From an uncultured Terriglobus sp. (GTDB lineage: Bacteria; Acidobacteriota; Terriglobia; Terriglobales; Acidobacteriaceae): a stretch of DNA of 12,612 bases. Below the pieces are notes generated by a model that worked only from the letters and a program-made list of their open reading frames with translations, searched no databases and was not told where the DNA came from. The DNA lies in assembly GCA_937859825.1 (NCBI GenBank), contig CALMAP010000288.1, positions 7,327-19,938 of the forward strand, read 5' to 3'. Below are positions 1 through 7,159 of the stretch, piece by piece. A program made the translations under genes and the position numbers. The number at the start of each line of letters is the position of its first letter. Position 1 is the stretch's first letter.

Positions 1-26
1 GCCTATTGTGCTTGCGGGTGCTTGAA

Positions 27-43
27 AATAGCGGGACGCTATT
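27..43. other. Perfect 7-bp inverted repeat with 3-base loop
   Basis: AATAGCG at 27-33 and CGCTATT at 37-43 are perfectly complementary around a GGA loop. It lies upstream of the acyltransferase gene and two bases after a TGA at 23-25 that could end an upstream + strand gene (the visible codons would read PIVLAGA). No T-tract follows, so it is not a standard intrinsic terminator. It could be an operator, a terminator remnant or chance. The rest of 1-131 shows no clear promoter and no coding region I can support. Confidence 0.3.
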
Positions 44-131
44 GACTGGTTGACCCCTGGCATCAGGCTGGCGCTTTCGCTTCTCCGCAGATGAAGTTGC
101 CGGCCATTCCTTCCCGTCGACGAAAGTTCAT

Positions 132-2129
132 GTGAGTATCAGGAGATTTACGCCTCAAGCGCCGCCAAACACTCTCCCCGGCAGACCCGCGCCTTCCACA
201 GCCTTGACCTACCGTCGAGACATTGATGGGCTTCGCGCTGTAGCGGTCCTGCTCGTCGTGCTGGACCACCTTCACACGCGGGTGCGGGGCGGGTATGTTG
301 GCGTCGATGTCTTCTTTGTCATCTCCGGATATCTGATCGGCGCTTCCATTTTGAAGGAAATGGATGCGGGCACCTTCTCCGTCGCGGCGTTCTATGAGCG
401 GCGCATCCGGCGGATCTTTCCCGCTCTGCTCGTGATGATGCTGTTTGTTGTGCTGCTTGCTTTGCGCTTCTTTGTGCCAGCAGAAATCGAGAGCGTCGCC
501 TTTTCCCTGATAAGCGCGCTGCTGTCCGTTTCCAATTTCCTTTTTTGGCATCAGGCTGGATACTTCGACACGCCAAGTCTGCTCAAGCCTCTACTGCACA
601 CCTGGTCGCTGGCAGTGGAAGAGCAGTTCTACATCGTATTCCCGCTGCTGCTGTTCGGCATCAGGCGCTCGCTCCCTCTTCGCTTGAAACTTTGCATCCT
701 GACGCTGGCGGGACTCAGCTTTGCGCTTGCCTGCGGAATGGTGCCACTTCATCCCACAGCTGCATTTTTTCTGGCACCCACTCGCGCCTGGGAACTCCTT
801 TGCGGAACCGCTTTGTCGCAAGGCTGGTTTCCGGCCATTCGACGCAGCCTCAGCAAGAACCTGGCTGGTGGTGCCGGGCTGCTTTTCATCCTCGTGCCTG
901 CGTTCGTCTATTCGGCGCAGACGCCGTTTCCCGGCTTTGCGGCGCTTGCGCCATGCCTAGGTGCGGTGCTTTTCATCGCCGCTGGAGAGGACAGACCGTC
1001 CTTGCCCAGCGCCGTTTTAAGTTGTCGCCCGTTTGCCTGGGTGGGCCTGATTTCTTACTCGTTGTATCTGTGGCATTGGCCGCTGGCTGTCTTCCAGAAC
1101 AACAGCTATTTGCTGATCGACGCTCCGCCCGGTTCCAAACAGGTCAAGCTGGCCATCTTTGTCGCATCGATGGTTGCGGCGGCGCTGTCGTGGCGGTTGG
1201 TGGAACAGCCTTTCCGCCGGGGCCCTCTGCGGCCGGGCAGGCGAAGGCTCTTACTTATCAGCGCAGGCGCAAGCGCGTGCTTACTGCTTGCCTTTTGTCT
1301 TGTGGCCTCGCGGGGACTGTCCAGCCGCTTTCCGGCAGAGGCCCTGGCCGTGGACCGGTATACCAATTTCAACGTCCAGCAACCGTATCGAGAGAACGTC
1401 TGCTTTCTCGGACCAGGCAGTACCATGGCCGACTTCGATAAGAAATTGTGTCTGGCTGAATCCTCGGTACCGGCAGAGACGCGACCGGAACTCCTGCTGT
1501 TGGGCGATAGCCATGCGGCCCAGCTCTATCCGGGGTTGCGCCTCGTTTACTCGAACAGGCAGATCTTGCAGGCCAACACCGCCAGTTGCCGCCCGTTTCT
1601 CAGTCAGGTACAAGAGCCCGGGCGATGCGGCGACTTATACCGCTTCATTTATGGAACTTACCTCGCACATCACAGGCCTTCAGCGGTTCTGCTTGCAGGC
1701 CGGTGGGACGAAAGTGAACTCCGCCCGCTTTCTGAGACAGTGCGATGGCTGCAAAAGAATGGGCAGAACGTGGTTCTCTTCGGCCCGTCCATCGAATTCG
1801 ACGTGCCCTTGCCGCGGCTCATCGCTCTGTCCCTGCGCGACCACGATCCTCTTCGCATCGAAAAACACCGCGCGACGGACCCTCAGAAGACAGACAGGAA
1901 GCTGGCCGCTCTGGCACGCGACGCGTGGCACGTTCCATACATCTCGATGTACGAAAACCTGTGCGGTGATCAGGTGGAGATGGCTGCCAGGGCGCAGCCT
2001 GAGACTAGCGCCGGCTGCCCGATCTATGCTGCTCCGCACGTGCCTCTACTTTTCGATACGGACCACCTCACCCCGGAAGGGTCGGTCCTGCTGGCACGGA
2101 CCATTCAGAGCAATGGTCAGCTTCCGTAG
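132..2129 (+). CDS. Membrane O-acyltransferase, acyltransferase-3 domain fused to SGNH domain (OafA/OatA type)
   Basis: Probably transfers an acetyl or similar acyl group across the inner membrane onto a surface polysaccharide. Residues about 25-395 form the multi-pass acyltransferase-3 domain. RRDIDGLRA (28-36), His46, GYVGVDVFFVISGYL (54-68), RRIRRIFPALL (90-100) and TWSLAVEEQFY (157-167) are the usual family signatures. After a last membrane segment near 375-392, a periplasmic SGNH esterase-like domain begins. It has GDSHA with Ser460 and a late D-T-D-H block (Asp642, His645) completing a Ser-His-Asp arrangement. At 665 residues it has the normal length of AT3-SGNH fusions. The start is GTG at 132: the overlapping ATG at 130 runs straight into TGA, no in-frame ATG lies before the first motif, and an in-frame stop sits at 51. 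No strong ribosome binding site is visible. The acceptor cannot be read from sequence; the nearby exopolysaccharide genes make that polymer a reasonable guess. Confidence 0.95.
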   Translation: MSIRRFTPQAPPNTLPGRPAPSTALTYRRDIDGLRAVAVLLVVLDHLHTRVRGGYVGVDVFFVISGYLIGASILKEMDAGTFSVAAFYERRIRRIFPALLVMMLFVVLLALRFFVPAEIESVAFSLISALLSVSNFLFWHQAGYFDTPSLLKPLLHTWSLAVEEQFYIVFPLLLFGIRRSLPLRLKLCILTLAGLSFALACGMVPLHPTAAFFLAPTRAWELLCGTALSQGWFPAIRRSLSKNLAGGAGLLFILVPAFVYSAQTPFPGFAALAPCLGAVLFIAAGEDRPSLPSAVLSCRPFAWVGLISYSLYLWHWPLAVFQNNSYLLIDAPPGSKQVKLAIFVASMVAAALSWRLVEQPFRRGPLRPGRRRLLLISAGASACLLLAFCLVASRGLSSRFPAEALAVDRYTNFNVQQPYRENVCFLGPGSTMADFDKKLCLAESSVPAETRPELLLLGDSHAAQLYPGLRLVYSNRQILQANTASCRPFLSQVQEPGRCGDLYRFIYGTYLAHHRPSAVLLAGRWDESELRPLSETVRWLQKNGQNVVLFGPSIEFDVPLPRLIALSLRDHDPLRIEKHRATDPQKTDRKLAALARDAWHVPYISMYENLCGDQVEMAARAQPETSAGCPIYAAPHVPLLFDTDHLTPEGSVLLARTIQSNGQLP

Positions 2130-2227
2130 GCAGTATTCACATAGGAATCGGCAGGTTGCGGAGCGGATACAGTCGTTATTTTCGTGAGGGCACAGCTTTG
2201 CTATGCCGGAATTACGTCAAGTGGAGC

Positions 2228-2258
2228 GCGGCTTGAGCCGCTAAAGTCGGCTTTCAAG
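2228..2258. terminator. Possible bidirectional terminator hairpin between convergent genes
   Basis: CTTGAGCCG at 2232-2240 pairs with CGGC-tt-TCAAG at 2248-2258 as a nine-pair stem with a two-base bulge and a seven-base loop. An alternative small stem is GCGGC/GCCGC at 2228-2241. The hairpin lies where transcripts of the + acyltransferase gene and the - strand small gene would converge. No T-run follows on either strand, so this is a weak call. Confidence 0.25.
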
Positions 2259-2352
2259 TACCTCGGGGGTTGAAGCGCGTTCTATGGGAGCGTGCTTTCC
2301 GCGCATCTGGAGCTGCGCCCTTCCGAAAGCTATCTGTGGATACGACTAAGCG

Positions 2353-2532
2353 TCACTGCACAGGCGATGCAGATCCTGCATTGCAGGCCACGTGGCGTGA
2401 TGCCTCTGTGTTCCGAGTCTCCACGGGCCGTTCGTCAGGCTTACGGTTCGCGACCATGCTCATGACCGAAGCCCCGATCACGGGCGTTGACACCAGCAAA
2501 ACAAGCAGAGAAAAAATCAGGTCGTGACGCAT
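2353..2532 (-). CDS. Small hypothetical membrane peptide, 59 residues
   Basis: I do not recognise a family. The reading frame starts at the ATG at 2532 and ends in TGA at 2353. The N-terminus is MRHD followed by a hydrophobic stretch of about 20 residues (LIFSLLVLLVSTPVIGASVM), then a polar tail of about 35 residues ending in SPVQ. This is the pattern of a single-span membrane peptide or an exported peptide with a signal-like N-terminus. The best support is a perfect GGAGGT ribosome binding site (2539-2544 on the - strand) six bases from this ATG, while the frame extended further upstream (to 2703) has no such signal. The gene sits alone in an otherwise empty gap of about 810 bases, opposite in direction to its neighbours. 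I see no clear promoter. It could be spurious: the evidence is one ribosome binding site and one hydrophobic segment. Confidence 0.5.
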   Translation of the reverse strand: MRHDLIFSLLVLLVSTPVIGASVMSMVANRKPDERPVETRNTEASRHVACNAGSASPVQ

Positions 2533-2538
2533 GAGCGT

Positions 2539-2544
2539 ACCTCC
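2539..2544 (-). promoter_or_regulatory. Ribosome binding site GGAGGT for the small membrane peptide
   Basis: Read on the - strand this is GGAGGT, a full match to the anti-Shine-Dalgarno core, with a six-base spacer to the ATG at 2530-2532. It is the strongest such site in the window and fixes the start of the small gene. Confidence 0.55.
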
Positions 2545-2810
2545 GGAAACATGCCGCGCTTCGGTAGATGAAATCGTCCATACAAGAAGCCGGGCTGCCA
2601 CAGCTAGTATCGGCACCGCTCGTCCAAACTTTAGCGTCGTGATTTTTTTCTTAAAAAGGCAAGCCGCGCTGGACGAGACGTGACTGAAAGCGCATCCACT
2701 CATCCGGCGAAGTCCGTTGGTAGAAGTATGCGCCTGCGGACCGGGACGAATCTGTACGCCAGCGAACCTGGACTGGCAAAATTAGCAACCACTTTCTCCG
2801 TTTGGCTATC
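2545..2810. other. Non-coding stretch, no supported gene
   Basis: Between the small - strand gene and the leader of the secreted protein I see no convincing reading frame. Short + frames here (for example from 2680) lack ribosome binding sites and recognisable protein features. An AT-rich patch at 2641-2658 (T7-C-TT-A5) contrasts with the GC-rich surroundings and could lie in a promoter region for either flanking gene. I could not place convincing -35/-10 boxes. Confidence 0.4.
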
Positions 2811-2939
2811 CACCTGCTCTACCGCCTGTAACGTTGTGGATGTACACGCAGCAGGTGAAGCAGTGGAGTACCGCGCCAGCGTTTGCAGGCGAACTCTGCA
2901 GGGTCACCTGCCAGCCACATCAGGCAGGAAACTTAAAAG
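2811..2939 (+). promoter_or_regulatory. Structured leader with competing hairpins before the secreted protein
   Basis: Four short segments can pair in alternative ways: A, CACCTGCT (2811-2818); B, AGCAGGTG (2850-2857); C, CACCTGCC (2905-2912); D, GGCAGG (2923-2928). A:B is a perfect 8-bp match. B can instead pair with C over 7 bp. C can pair with D over 6 bp around a 10-base loop. D overlaps the only plausible Shine-Dalgarno bases (AGGA, 2926-2929) ten bases before the ATG at 2940. A:B plus C:D would hide the ribosome binding site, and B:C would expose it. This is an arrangement read by eye; whether it folds this way is inference. Confidence 0.3.
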
Positions 2940-5900
2940 ATGAACTTGGTACCTTTTTCCCTTCTAGAGGGCCGCTCCGCATCGAGTCCGACGGCGACTG
3001 CGGGACCTTCCAGTGTTCAACGGTGCAGCTCCGCGCGTAGGCTTGCTCACCTGCTTCGTCGTTGCGCCCGGCCGGTCCTGGTGCTGGCGATGATGGCCGC
3101 AGCCGGTGCGGCCTCTGGGCAGAACCTCAAGGTCACCTATGGGGCCAGAGGGATCCAGACGCTCTCCTTTGGCGGCACGGTCCTTGCAGACGTGAACGCC
3201 TATCCGGCAGATTCGTTCCACATCTACCACATGAAGTGTCAGGACGCTGCTGACAATGCCATAACGTCAGGCCAGTACGGATGGGGGGAGAACAACAACG
3301 GCACAAACTGGAACGCCGCCACGCGCACAGAAACGTACAACTTCTCATGGGGCTCGCTTGCAGTGCAGTTCATGCAGAACGGAGACAATCTCGATCTGCT
3401 TGTGACCGAAACCAACAATGCCAACTCCGGCGTGAAGTTCGATGGAGCAGAGATCGTTCCGCTCACGCTGCATTTCCCGCGCGACCCGAACGGATTTCAT
3501 GGCTACTCGCAGTTTCTGAACACCACCACTGGGCCCGGAGTAAGTATCGCGGACTACGGCACCGGCGCTGTTGCCGCGGTCTTTCCCAACCAGTCCGTTC
3601 CCATGCACGCCGGCTGGAAAAATACGGGCGCGAACACCTATAGCCCACTCATGACGACCACGTCTCCCGATGGGCTCGCTGCGTTTCTGCCGCACACGGA
3701 CTATCCGCTCGCCCCCGGGAGCACATTCAAATACACCCTCTCGCTGCGGTTTACCTCTAGCGGTGTTACCGCCGACGCGACGGATGCCTATCGCAGCTTC
3801 GCCGCGACCTATCCAAGTCAGATGACGTGGAGCGACCACCGCATTCTCGGCACGGCGTACCTGGCAAGCTCACCCGCGAACGTGTCCGGCAAGACCGTTG
3901 CCGGTGGATTTCCACGAAATCCACGCCGCTACTTTAACGATGCTTCGATAGACGTGACGACGCCCCAAGGTCTGCGAAGCTTTCAGGACCGGATCCTTGC
4001 CCAGGCCACCAGCAATGTGACGAACACACGAAACATGAACGGCCAGGGCGTGGTGACGTGGGACATCGAAGGTGAGCAGTATCCGCAGGACACGAGTTAT
4101 GTCTGCGCGCCCGATCAGATCGCCGCAGTCGCGCCTGAGATGGAGACCCTTGTTCTGAACAAGCAGTCACCTTACTTCGGCAGCAAGCTGGACGACGCTT
4201 ACTTCAAGACCATGACGGATGCGGATCTTCGCGTCGGCGTCTGCGTGCGCCCCCAGCAGTTCGCGATTGCCGCGGATGGTTCGGCAAGCCAGAGCTTCCT
4301 GACCACCAACGAAGCAATCGTTGCAAACCTGGAAAAGAAGATTACCTTTGCCAGCACCCGCTGGGGCGTGACCGTCTTTTATATCGACAGCACCGTAGAC
4401 AGTGCTGGAGGAAGTCTGAATCCGGCAATCTTTCAGAGGCTCATCACAGACTTTCCAAGTTTCCTGCTCATTCCAGAAGAGGCCACGCCGCGTTACTACG
4501 CTTACAGCGCGCCCTTCTACTCCTTTCTGTTTCATGGAACGACCGGCACAGACGCCTCGGTGTACCAGTACTACCCAAAGGCCTTTGGCGCGAACCTGGT
4601 CAACGATGTTTCCGCATCCACGTTGCTGGCCGGGGTGCCCGCTCTCACCCAGGCGGTTGGCAAAGGCGACATCCTGATGGGCCACGCGGACTACTGGCAG
4701 GCAAACAATCCCACGCTGGTTTCGATCTACCAGGCTGCGGGTGCGCTTTCCCTTCCGCCGCTCCAGGTCAAGCCGAACGTCACCTGGGCCACCCCAACAG
4801 CAGTCCCGTACGGAACACCGCTGTCGCCAATCCAACTAAATGCTTCCGCAACCACAGCAGGCACGTTCACCTATAGCCCGCCAAAAGGCACGGTGCTTCC
4901 AGGCGGCGTAACGACGCTGATGACGACTTTTACGCCAACAGACACCCAGGACTATACGACCGCAGTCGCTACTACTACGCTTACCGTCACTCCTGCATCA
5001 CCGGCCATCTCGTGGCCTCAACCAGGTGCCATCGTCTATGGGACTCCCCTTGGCGATGCCCAGTTGAACGCCGTGTCTGACGCGGCAGGCAGCTTCACCT
5101 ACTCCCCGGCATCCGGGACCATTCTGCCTGCTGGAACAGCTACGCTCACCGCAAGCTTTACACCGCAGAGTGCCGGCAACTACCGTAACGCGCAGGCATC
5201 GGCAAAGCTGGTTGTGTCCCGGGCAACACCCGTCATCACGTGGAACAATCCGGCGGCAATTAGCCAAGGGACCAGATTGACCGCGTCTCAGCTGAACGCG
5301 ACCACAAATGTTGCAGGGACCTTCACCTACAATCCGCCAGCAGGCACGCTGCTTTCTGCGGGGCCGGCTAGCTTGAGCACGACCTTTGCTCCGGACGCCG
5401 CCGAGAACTACACTGCCGCTTCGGCCATGGTGCCTCTCTCCGTTCTGGCACCAGGTCCGAGCGACCCGGTTGCCGCCTGGCCGACACCCGCCCCGATTGT
5501 GTACGGGACGCCGCTCTCCACACAGCAGCTGAACGCTTCCTTCTCAGCCCCCGGAACGATCACCTACACACCCGTGCTGAACACGGTACTGTCTGCCGGC
5601 ACAACGACCCTTCAGGCTTGGTTCACACCCCAAGATCCCAAGACGTACCGGTCCGCTTCTGCCGCGGTACAGGTAAGTGTCGCCAAAGCCCAACCCGTGT
5701 TGAACTGGCCCATGCCTGCGGCAATCCCGGCTGGCACTCCTTTGACAGATGCACAGCTGAATGCAAGCGCATCTGTCGCCGGAACGATGCAGTACTCGCC
5801 TGGCGCGGGTACGGTCCTTCCCGGAGGCGCGCAAACCCTCACCGCACAGTTCACCCCGGCGGACAGCAGGAACTATACGTCAGCATCGACCTCGGTGAAC

Positions 5901-6209
5901 GTGCAGGTAACATCGCCCGCACCTGCTCAGTCCGGCAACCTCTTCGTGACCACGCCTGTCCAGGGTGCCAGCGTGAGCGGGACAATTACTGTTGCCGCGG
6001 TATGCCGCCTCGCGCTGGACTCTGCGGGCACCTATCTCATGGTGGACGGGTTCCAGATCGGGAACAGAAGAGTGGTAGACGGTCCCTATCTCTATACTCT
6101 CGACACTCGTACTCTCTCCAATGGTCCCCATACCATACAGATTTGGGCGCATGATATAGGCGATCGCGTTACACTTTCTCCTGGCGTGATGATCGTTGTT
6201 GCAAACTGA
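2940..6209 (+). CDS. Secreted protein: glycosidase-like N-terminal module plus five Ig-like repeats
   Basis: Exported 1089-residue protein of unassigned function. An unusually long, Ser/Arg-rich N-terminus (1-43) precedes a hydrophobic core (PVLVLAMMAAAGAASG, 45-60), so cleavage near residue 60 is likely. No better in-frame start codon is seen between ATG 2940 and the signal core. Residues about 61-300 look beta-rich. Residues about 300-600 alternate short hydrophobic strands ending in acidic or polar residues: VVTWDIEGEQ (371-380), RVGVCVRPQQ (431-440), TVFYIDSTVD (478-487), FLLIPEEATP (508-517) and DILMGHADYW (577-586). That is the look of a TIM-barrel glycoside hydrolase, with Glu377/Glu379, Asp483 and Glu513/Glu514 as candidate active-site acids. 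From 612 to about 993 come five Ig-like repeats, and from about 1000 a further Ig-like domain closes the protein. There is no LPxTG tail. The fold and activity are inference; I cannot name the family. Confidence 0.9.
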   Translation: MNLVPFSLLEGRSASSPTATAGPSSVQRCSSARRLAHLLRRCARPVLVLAMMAAAGAASGQNLKVTYGARGIQTLSFGGTVLADVNAYPADSFHIYHMKCQDAADNAITSGQYGWGENNNGTNWNAATRTETYNFSWGSLAVQFMQNGDNLDLLVTETNNANSGVKFDGAEIVPLTLHFPRDPNGFHGYSQFLNTTTGPGVSIADYGTGAVAAVFPNQSVPMHAGWKNTGANTYSPLMTTTSPDGLAAFLPHTDYPLAPGSTFKYTLSLRFTSSGVTADATDAYRSFAATYPSQMTWSDHRILGTAYLASSPANVSGKTVAGGFPRNPRRYFNDASIDVTTPQGLRSFQDRILAQATSNVTNTRNMNGQGVVTWDIEGEQYPQDTSYVCAPDQIAAVAPEMETLVLNKQSPYFGSKLDDAYFKTMTDADLRVGVCVRPQQFAIAADGSASQSFLTTNEAIVANLEKKITFASTRWGVTVFYIDSTVDSAGGSLNPAIFQRLITDFPSFLLIPEEATPRYYAYSAPFYSFLFHGTTGTDASVYQYYPKAFGANLVNDVSASTLLAGVPALTQAVGKGDILMGHADYWQANNPTLVSIYQAAGALSLPPLQVKPNVTWATPTAVPYGTPLSPIQLNASATTAGTFTYSPPKGTVLPGGVTTLMTTFTPTDTQDYTTAVATTTLTVTPASPAISWPQPGAIVYGTPLGDAQLNAVSDAAGSFTYSPASGTILPAGTATLTASFTPQSAGNYRNAQASAKLVVSRATPVITWNNPAAISQGTRLTASQLNATTNVAGTFTYNPPAGTLLSAGPASLSTTFAPDAAENYTAASAMVPLSVLAPGPSDPVAAWPTPAPIVYGTPLSTQQLNASFSAPGTITYTPVLNTVLSAGTTTLQAWFTPQDPKTYRSASAAVQVSVAKAQPVLNWPMPAAIPAGTPLTDAQLNASASVAGTMQYSPGAGTVLPGGAQTLTAQFTPADSRNYTSASTSVNVQVTSPAPAQSGNLFVTTPVQGASVSGTITVAAVCRLALDSAGTYLMVDGFQIGNRRVVDGPYLYTLDTRTLSNGPHTIQIWAHDIGDRVTLSPGVMIVVAN
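4773..5918 (+). repeat. Five tandem Ig-like repeats encoded in the secreted protein
   Basis: Protein repeat units begin near residues 612, 687, 763, 842 and 918, giving periods of 75, 76, 79 and 76 residues. Each starts with a W-x-x-P-x-x-I/V-x-x-G-T-x-L block and continues with QLNA, then G-T/S-F/I/M-x-Y-x-P, G-T-x-L, and F-T/A-P ending in N/D-Y-x-x-A. The units are diverged from each other, so this is an old expansion rather than a recent DNA duplication. Repeats of this kind are common in acidobacterial surface proteins, usually as spacers or sticky stalks. Confidence 0.85.
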
Positions 6210-6236
6210 AGTCTCCGTCCCTCAGTAAAATGCGTG

Positions 6237-6266
6237 TGGTGAAACAAGCATCTTCTCCCATCACCA
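6237..6266 (+). terminator. Weak terminator-like hairpin after the secreted protein gene
   Basis: TGGTGA (6237-6242) can pair with TCACCA (6261-6266) across an 18-base loop. The following 6267-6283 is pyrimidine-rich (ACTTCTTACTTTTTC). The stem is short and the loop large, so termination efficiency would be doubtful. The 120-base gap would also have to hold any promoter for the next gene; I could not assign one. Confidence 0.2.
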
Positions 6267-6338
6267 AAACTTCTTACTTTTTCAACCAGTACATCTCGCC
6301 TCACTGTTAGCGATCTCTAATGCTGCTGGGTGGTGACA

Positions 6339-7148
6339 ATGAAGACATTGGTTGCAGTTCGCGGTTTTACAGCAGTTTGCCTGCTTGGGTTTTTCTCCGG
6401 TATGCTTCGGGCGGATAAGGCGTCCAGCACCCTCACGGTCGATACGACGACACAGGTCCCTGTTGGTGTTCTCAAGGCGGGTACGTACACCATTGGAATC
6501 GTCGACAGCCTTCAGGACCGCATGGTCGTGCATATCGACGGCGATTCAGGTAAGACCCACTTGCTTTTTCTTGCTGTTCCCAAGCCTGCATTCGGTGTGA
6601 CCGGGATGCACCCTGTCGAGTGGAATTCATCCAGTTCAAGCAAGCACGCACTTCGCGGATATAACTTCGGCTCGCAGTTTGCCGAATTCGTTTACCCAAA
6701 GAAGGAAGCTGTGGCCTTGGCCAACGCAAATAGTGCTGGCGTGATTGCAATCGATCCTGCGTCGGAGGGACGGCCTGAACTCAAGAAACTTACTTCGCAA
6801 GACAGGGAGATGGTAAGCCTGTGGATGCTCTCGCCGGTACAGATCAGCCCGACCCAGAAGGGGATCAGCGCGAAACATTACACTGGCGAACCAGTCGTCC
6901 AAGCGGCAAATACGCCCGCTGCTCCTGCTGTCGCAACGAAGAGCCGGCCAGCTACGCCAGGTGAAAAGGTCGCGCCGGCTCCAACGCAGGTCGCCGCGTT
7001 GCATGTTCCACCCGCACCCAAATCCTATCGCCCTGCGATCAAGCGTTTGCCGCAGACAGGTAGCAACCTACCCCTCGTATGGCTGCTTGGAGGCGCTTCC
7101 CTTCTAGGTGCGGCTACCCTACGGACACGTCGCATCTTCAACGTCTAG
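6339..7148 (+). CDS. Secreted LPQTG-tailed surface protein, sortase substrate
   Basis: An exported protein that the adjacent sortase probably cleaves and attaches to a surface acceptor. I start it at ATG 6339 (269 residues). GTGs at 6330 and 6333 are in frame but would use up the GGTGG-type sequence that otherwise serves as ribosome binding site. The N-terminus MKTLVAVRGFTAVCLLGFF is a signal peptide with likely cleavage after MLRA. The mature N-terminal part (about 25-185) contains a GTYTIGIVDSLQDRMVVHI segment and looks like a compact beta-rich domain of unknown function. A Pro/Ala/Thr-rich linker spans about 187-230. The C-terminus is a full sorting signal: LPQTG at 237-241, a hydrophobic stretch (NLPLVWLLGGASLLGAATL) and a basic tail (RTRRIFNV). 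Eleven bases separate it from the sortase gene, which indicates co-transcription. Related small proteins with this tail occur in Acidobacteriota, recalled rather than searched. Confidence 0.85.
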   Translation: MKTLVAVRGFTAVCLLGFFSGMLRADKASSTLTVDTTTQVPVGVLKAGTYTIGIVDSLQDRMVVHIDGDSGKTHLLFLAVPKPAFGVTGMHPVEWNSSSSSKHALRGYNFGSQFAEFVYPKKEAVALANANSAGVIAIDPASEGRPELKKLTSQDREMVSLWMLSPVQISPTQKGISAKHYTGEPVVQAANTPAAPAVATKSRPATPGEKVAPAPTQVAALHVPPAPKSYRPAIKRLPQTGSNLPLVWLLGGASLLGAATLRTRRIFNV

Positions 7149-7159
7149 CGTCCCCTTCA

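Noticed and set aside
58..71. 14-base direct repeat TGGCATCAGGCTGG, also at 546-559, with a 10-base version at 658-667
   Set aside because: A match of this length is expected about once by chance in a window this size, and two copies lie within coding sequence in unrelated contexts.
1159..2187. 342-codon + frame overlapping the acyltransferase gene
   Set aside because: Shifted frame of the AT3-SGNH gene; translation is rich in Arg, Cys and Trp with no recognisable motif.
2270..2527. 85-codon + frame in the gap
   Set aside because: TTG start without a ribosome binding site, almost exactly antisense to the better supported small membrane peptide gene.
2680..2943. 87-codon + frame just before the secreted protein
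   Set aside because: No ribosome binding site, no protein-like pattern, and it runs through the structured leader into the next gene's start.
4167..4835. 222-codon - strand frame inside the secreted protein gene
   Set aside because: Antisense shadow of the well-supported 1089-residue protein; no motif.
7079..7159. Upstream start for the sortase (27 extra residues)
   Set aside because: Would overlap the LPQTG gene by 70 bases and place an Arg-rich leader before the membrane anchor; ATG 7160 gives a normal sortase N-terminus.
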